Positions 60,401-64,000 of a DNA stretch of 64,000 nt are shown piece after piece (position 1 is the first letter of the stretch; every line of letters begins with the position of its first letter). The DNA is taken from assembly GCA_964036195.1 (NCBI GenBank), contig OZ038452.1, positions 496,001 to 560,000 on the forward strand, in the 5' to 3' direction. A program made the position numbers and the translations under genes. Under the pieces are notes generated by a model. The model did no database searches and had not been told where the DNA came from. It was given only the letters and a program-made list of their open reading frames with translations. The stretch comes from Sphaerolaimus hirsutus (taxonomy: Eukaryota; Nematoda; Chromadorea; Monhysterida; Sphaerolaimidae).

Positions 60401-62271
60401 CGAAATACAATTAAAATTATGTAATTGTGTTTTAAAATTATGTAATAAAAATTGTGCATTCTTTTTTCCAAGCCTTGTATTCTTGGTGTTCCAACATGGA
60501 AAAATTGACTCATGCTAACAGCAGACATTCACTAAATCCCTACCGTATTTCCTCGAAATACCCCCCGGGGGTGATTGGTTCATAGTGATCCCGAGAGGGG
60601 GGGGGGGTTAAACGAGGGGGGGTATTTCGAGGGGGGGGGGATTATTTCGCCAGAAATTTTTTGAAACCCTAGTACAAAATCGTTGTTTGTGATGTGCGCT
60701 GGGGTAGAAAAATGCATCAATAACTGACATGTATAGACTCCTGTAGATTAATATTAGTACGTAGATGGTATAAACATTATTCTAACGTGATTCCGACATT
60801 GTTTTAACGTGTGTTCTGCACTACGCAGAACACAAACTGCAGTATTTGTCATGTACGTTCTCTTTACACTCAATTTGGGGGGGGGGGTATTTCGAGGGGG
60901 GGGGGTGATTGTTTCATCGTGGTCTCGAGAGGGGGGGTATTTCGAGGAAATACGGTAGATTCACTAAATCACTGTATATATTAATCTTTCCATCTTTCAA
61001 TCTTTCTTTCCAATGGCCGCCAAACATTTAAATATATCGATGCATTTAGGTCGTAAACAATTAGAATAAGCCAGAAATTCAAAACATTTTTGCAACACCA
61101 ATCTCGCAAAATGGCACTGCAAATGGGTATCCTTTATGGAAGCACAAGCGACTTTGCACTTAGGTCTGAACAAGCACGGGGGGTCGGCTGCGGCGGCGGG
61201 CGCGGCGCCGGAACGCAAGCGGCTGGGCAGCTCGCTCACCAAGATCCTGTACATTCTGCACTGGATGCTCATCGAGGCGGCGCTCGAGTGCCGCGCAGAG
61301 GCGGGCGGACAAGACGGACAGGTGCGCGTTGGGCATTTGAAAACACCTTGTGGTGTTTGCAAGTTTTGCCTTGAAAAAATATAGGCATGTGAATATTTAT
61401 ATAATCTTTGTAAAATTTCTCAAAAATGAAATAAATAGAATAAATCTGTAAAAATGCTGAGTGGATATATTTAAATAAATATAAATGACATTTTTGTATT
61501 TTCCTCTCATAAAAAAATATAGGTACCGTATTTCCTCGAAATACCCCCCGGGGGGTGATTGTTTCATAGTGGTCCCGAGAGGGGGTGGGGTTAAACGAGG
61601 GGGGGGGGTATTTCGAGGGGGGGGGGTTATTATTTCACAAGAAAATTTTTGAAAACCAAGTACGAAATTGTCGTCTGAAACGTACGCAGACGTCGAAAAA
61701 TGCAACAAAAACTGCCATTTATAAGGTTCTGTAGACTAATATTAGTACGTAGATGGTATGATACTGTTCTAACGTGATTCCGAGATTGTTTTAACGTGTG
61801 TTCTGCACTACGCAGAACATAAACTGCCGTATTTGTCATGTACGTTCTCTTTACACTCAATTTGGGGGGGGTATTTCGAGGGGGGGGTGATTGTTTCATA
61901 GTGGTCTCGAGAGGGGGGGGGGGGTCAAACGAGGGGGGGGGGTATTTCAAGGGGGGGGGGTATTTCGAGGAAATACGGTAATCAAGTCTTTCCAAAAAAA
62001 ACCCCGGAGAAAATATAAATGAGCATAATTTTTTCCTTATATTTATTTAAAAATGTGTATATTTCTCCCTACATTTTATATGTAACGCCAACCACTGCGC
62101 GCAGTCGGCCATGGCGGAGGTGACGCTACACAACCTGCTGTCGGCGGCGTCGTGCGAGGAGGCGCTCTTCAGCCAGTACGTGTACCCGCTGAGCTGCGTG
62201 CAGGCGTTCGTCTACCTGCTCGTGCCCCTGGTGCACTGCCTCGACCAGGACGACCTGTCCACCAGCCCCAG
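57443..62271 (+). CDS. unc80: UNC80 (NALCN channel-complex subunit), N-terminal part
   Basis: Exons 57443-57639, 57715-57763, 58052-58265, 61164-61321 and 62105-62271; phases agree and end in phase 2, so the gene continues past the window. 261 codons seen. UNC80 is a large scaffold that links UNC79 to the sodium-leak channel NALCN at the neuronal plasma membrane and sets resting excitability. Family signatures: CVPLPIQSFLWRQSN near residues 53-66, then F-L-G-P-K-V-G-K-L-H-E-A-S-C-V, then TFERVVVQNILHGLSPSLSD and IPRWRLVRATFPHVVQCAAA (exon 3), LTKILYILHWMLIEAALECR (exon 4) and VQAFVYLLVPLVHCLDQDDL (exon 5). Each matches the N-terminal region of animal UNC80 in order. The start ATG follows an in-frame stop and gives a serine-rich leader like that of other UNC80 proteins. 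Exon 5 has an insertion (LHNLLSAASCEEALFSQYVY) before the conserved hydrophobic segment. Confidence 0.9.
57885..57993. repeat. F3 right-half fragment
   Basis: CCCCTCGAATTAATCCCC to TTTCGAGCAAATACTGTA; no left terminus. Confidence 0.5.
58718..59699. mobile_element. F3 MITE (CGAATAAG subtype) with nested hAT MITE
   Basis: Left end TACCGTATATTCTCGAATAA, right end TTTTTCAAGGATATACGGTA. A hAT-type MITE occupies 58,930-59,504. All within UNC80 intron 3. Confidence 0.75.
58930..59504. mobile_element. hAT-type MITE with TTTTCGAATTTTCGAA interior
   Basis: Ends TAACGATGGCAA / TTGCCATCGTTA, flanked by a perfect 8-bp repeat GTCACACC (58,922-58,929 and 59,505-59,512). A 30-bp subrepeat (TTTCGAATTTTCGAATCTTT and following) occurs three times at about 59,050-59,140. 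Confidence 0.85.
60541..60958. mobile_element. F3 MITE
   Basis: TACCGTATTTCCTCGAAATA / TTTCGAGGAAATACGGTA. Its 200-bp core (CTGTAGATTAATATTAGTACG, AACGTGTGTTCTGCACTACG) is shared with 61,523-61,981, so these are recent sister copies. Confidence 0.85.
61523..61981. mobile_element. F3 MITE
   Basis: TACCGTATTTCCTCGAAATA / TTTCGAGGAAATACGGTA; sister of 60,541-60,958. The core also holds ACGTACGCAGACGTCGAAAA, found in 44,411-44,861. Confidence 0.85.
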
Positions 62272-62483
62272 GTGAGTGCCAGCTTGGGGTGGCTATGTCA
62301 TTCGAAGGGATCCACCACTCACTCTGGTGGGGAGAAATTTGTGTCGCATCGCGTGTCCTATAGTAGTATATTTATTCATGGTTACGCCGCCTTATAGTTC
62401 CGTTTCATCTGAAATGATCTCAAACGAGCTGCCAAACAGAACCACATTAGCCCATAGTTGTCAAGTTCACTCGAAAAATATGT

Positions 62484-62914
62484 ATACCGTATTTCTTCTA
62501 ATAGAACGGCATACCTCTAATAGAACGGCACCTCCAATAGAACGGCAGGTTTTGGCACTTTTTACACCCACGAAAAGAATAGAACGGCAGTCTCCAATAG
62601 TACCGCATGTAGAAATTACGTTTAAGAGTGCCAAAACACAAAAATATTTGAAAAATTGGTGGCGAGACTATCCATGCTGTTCCGAACTATCATCCAGGGG
62701 TTGTTTTCACATTTAGATTGCTGCTCTAATATTAAAAAGTCGCTCATGTATCACTACAAAATGCTATCCTCAAATGAAAATCGTGTGAAAATGTCCGATG
62801 GAAAAAAATAGAACGGCAGCCTCCAATATAACGTCACCTCCAATAGTACGGCAGGTAAAAAAGATGACGAAAAAAATAGAACAGCGCCGTTTTATTAGAA
62901 AAAATACGGTACTC
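62484..62914. repeat. F3-related MITE, TCTAATAGAACGGC subtype
   Basis: TACCGTATTTCTTCTAATAG / TTTATTAGAAAAAATACGGTA with modules CCTCTAATAGAACGGCA and CCTCCAATAGAACGGCAG on both sides of an AT core. Confidence 0.75.
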
Positions 62915-63570
62915 GAGTACTGTGTAAATATGTTTACATTTCCTCTAAAGACAAAGAATTATCTGTACTCACCTTTAGGCGTACTTGTTGAAGTTGAGTA
63001 CAGAAAACGTAATTTATGGGACATTTTCAGTTCTACGTATTTTTCATTATGCTGTAACTTTCGCTTTAGTGTACCATAGTTGTTATAACGTATTTACGTT
63101 TGCTCGATAAATACGGATACTCGAGTGCTGCGTAAATACGTTTACGTTTCCTCCCCCAAAAATACCGGTACTCACTTTCTCACGTACTTTTTGAAAGTAC
63201 GCGAGTACAGAAAACGTATTTCAAACCGGCTTTTTATAGGCTTTTTCAAGGCATAAAAAGATGAGAAATGCTAAAAAAGGGACAAAATATCTAAAATAGC
63301 ATAAAAATAAGCCACAACACTTTAACTTTATGGTTAAAAGTATTTTATGGTGAAAAGTTCGAAAATTAGTTATTTTGAGCGAAAATTGGGGCTAAACTTC
63401 TCAAAAATACCCACTTTTACGTTTTCCGTGGACAAAAGTAATTTACTCACGTTTACTCATGAGTAAAAGTAAAAAATTAATACTTTACGTTTTCTGTACT
63501 CACCTATGAGTAAAAATAAATACTTTACGTTTACGTTTACTTTCATAAAAGTTCAGTACTATTAACAACC
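62905..63570. repeat. F6 repeat cluster
   Basis: Repeated TTTACGTTTCCTC, GATACTCGAGTGCTGCGTAA and TACTTTACGTTTTCTGTACT words, ending ACTATTAACAACCCTG. At least two overlapping copies. Confidence 0.6.
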
Positions 63571-63760
63571 CTGCAGTGTACAAGCAAAAATTTACCGCAT
63601 GTTTTCTGAACTCAGTAGTGATAAAATTTAAAATACTTTGTTTACTTTTATTTTAAGAAAAGTTCAGTGCTTATAACACTCTGCACTAGCCGGGCTGTGA
63701 AAAATTAATCAGTCTGCCTGAAAAAACGCCTCTGGGCGAATCGATCGGCGCCGCATCTAG

Positions 63761-64000
63761 GGGCAGTCCCGCACCCTGTAAAGTGGGATTCTGGTCGTTG
63801 GCTTCGTGGACTTGGCTTCGCCTCTTGCCCAAGGTCCACATGCCAATCCAGCTGAACACAACTGCACAAGTAAAGTGTAAAATGTCAAGTAAAACGGAAA
63901 AGGAATTTTTTTTTTAATATCACTGAACTTTTATATTTAGCAAAACATATTTGGCATTTGAATGATCGTTGACACTTTACTTCACACTTTAGCGACAGGG
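63761..64000. mobile_element. F2 MITE with unrelated internal block, runs off window
   Basis: Left end GGGCAGTCCCGCACCCTGTA, then at 63,784-63,865 a GC-rich block not found in other F2 copies (GGTCGTTGGCTTCGTGG and following), then F2 sequence again (GTAAAGTGTAAAATGTCAAG). The right end is cut by the window. Confidence 0.65.

Noticed and set aside
1-64000. tRNA, rRNA or other structural RNA genes
   Set aside because: No stretch with convincing A/B boxes and cloverleaf, or rRNA core sequence, was recognised by eye; a covariance-model scan would be needed to exclude them.

Overview
This window is nuclear DNA from an animal, most likely an invertebrate. Short exons with GT-AG splice sites and matching phases sit in long introns. 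One gene is an UNC80 orthologue, an animal sodium-leak channel (NALCN) subunit. The species cannot be fixed from sequence alone. Well over half of the DNA is non-autonomous DNA transposons (MITEs), many nested and several with intact 8-bp hAT-type target duplications, plus fold-back elements and C/G-rich modules. Repeat-family names used below are local labels.

Layout. 1-10.6 kb is nearly all repeats, with one orphan exon candidate at 5,371-5,512. 10.69-33.48 kb (+) is a 19-exon gene, open at its 5' end, whose exon phases all agree. It encodes a long coiled coil, then a low-complexity linker, then three zinc fingers. It contains a recent internal duplication, so a 38-residue exon is present four times and another exon twice with identical coding sequence. 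35.18-39.76 kb (-) is a complete 8-exon gene with a FLYWCH finger and a MULE (Mutator-like) transposase domain, DDE triad kept. 44.0-47.4 kb (+) is a KMT5A/PR-Set7-like SET gene that stops just before the usual Y-D-Y-G segment. 48.75-52.07 kb (+) is a FLYWCH-only gene. 56.88-62.27 kb and beyond (+) is the start of UNC80, with a TATA promoter about 0.56 kb upstream of the ATG.

Most notable: a MITE family (F2 here) with ends GTGGCAGTCCC / GGGACTGCCAC and 3-bp CTG/CAG target duplications forms two of the seven introns of the MULE-derived gene. In one, the intron is exactly the element plus one copy of the duplicated CAG. In the other, removing the element restores a continuous reading frame. This is the introner mode of intron gain. 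A second theme is exon duplication in the coiled-coil gene, where a transposon landed on a splice acceptor and its target duplication preserved the acceptor.

Limits: exon calls rest on frame, phase, splice motifs and recognisable domains. No transcript evidence was available, and family names come from motif recognition, not database searches.
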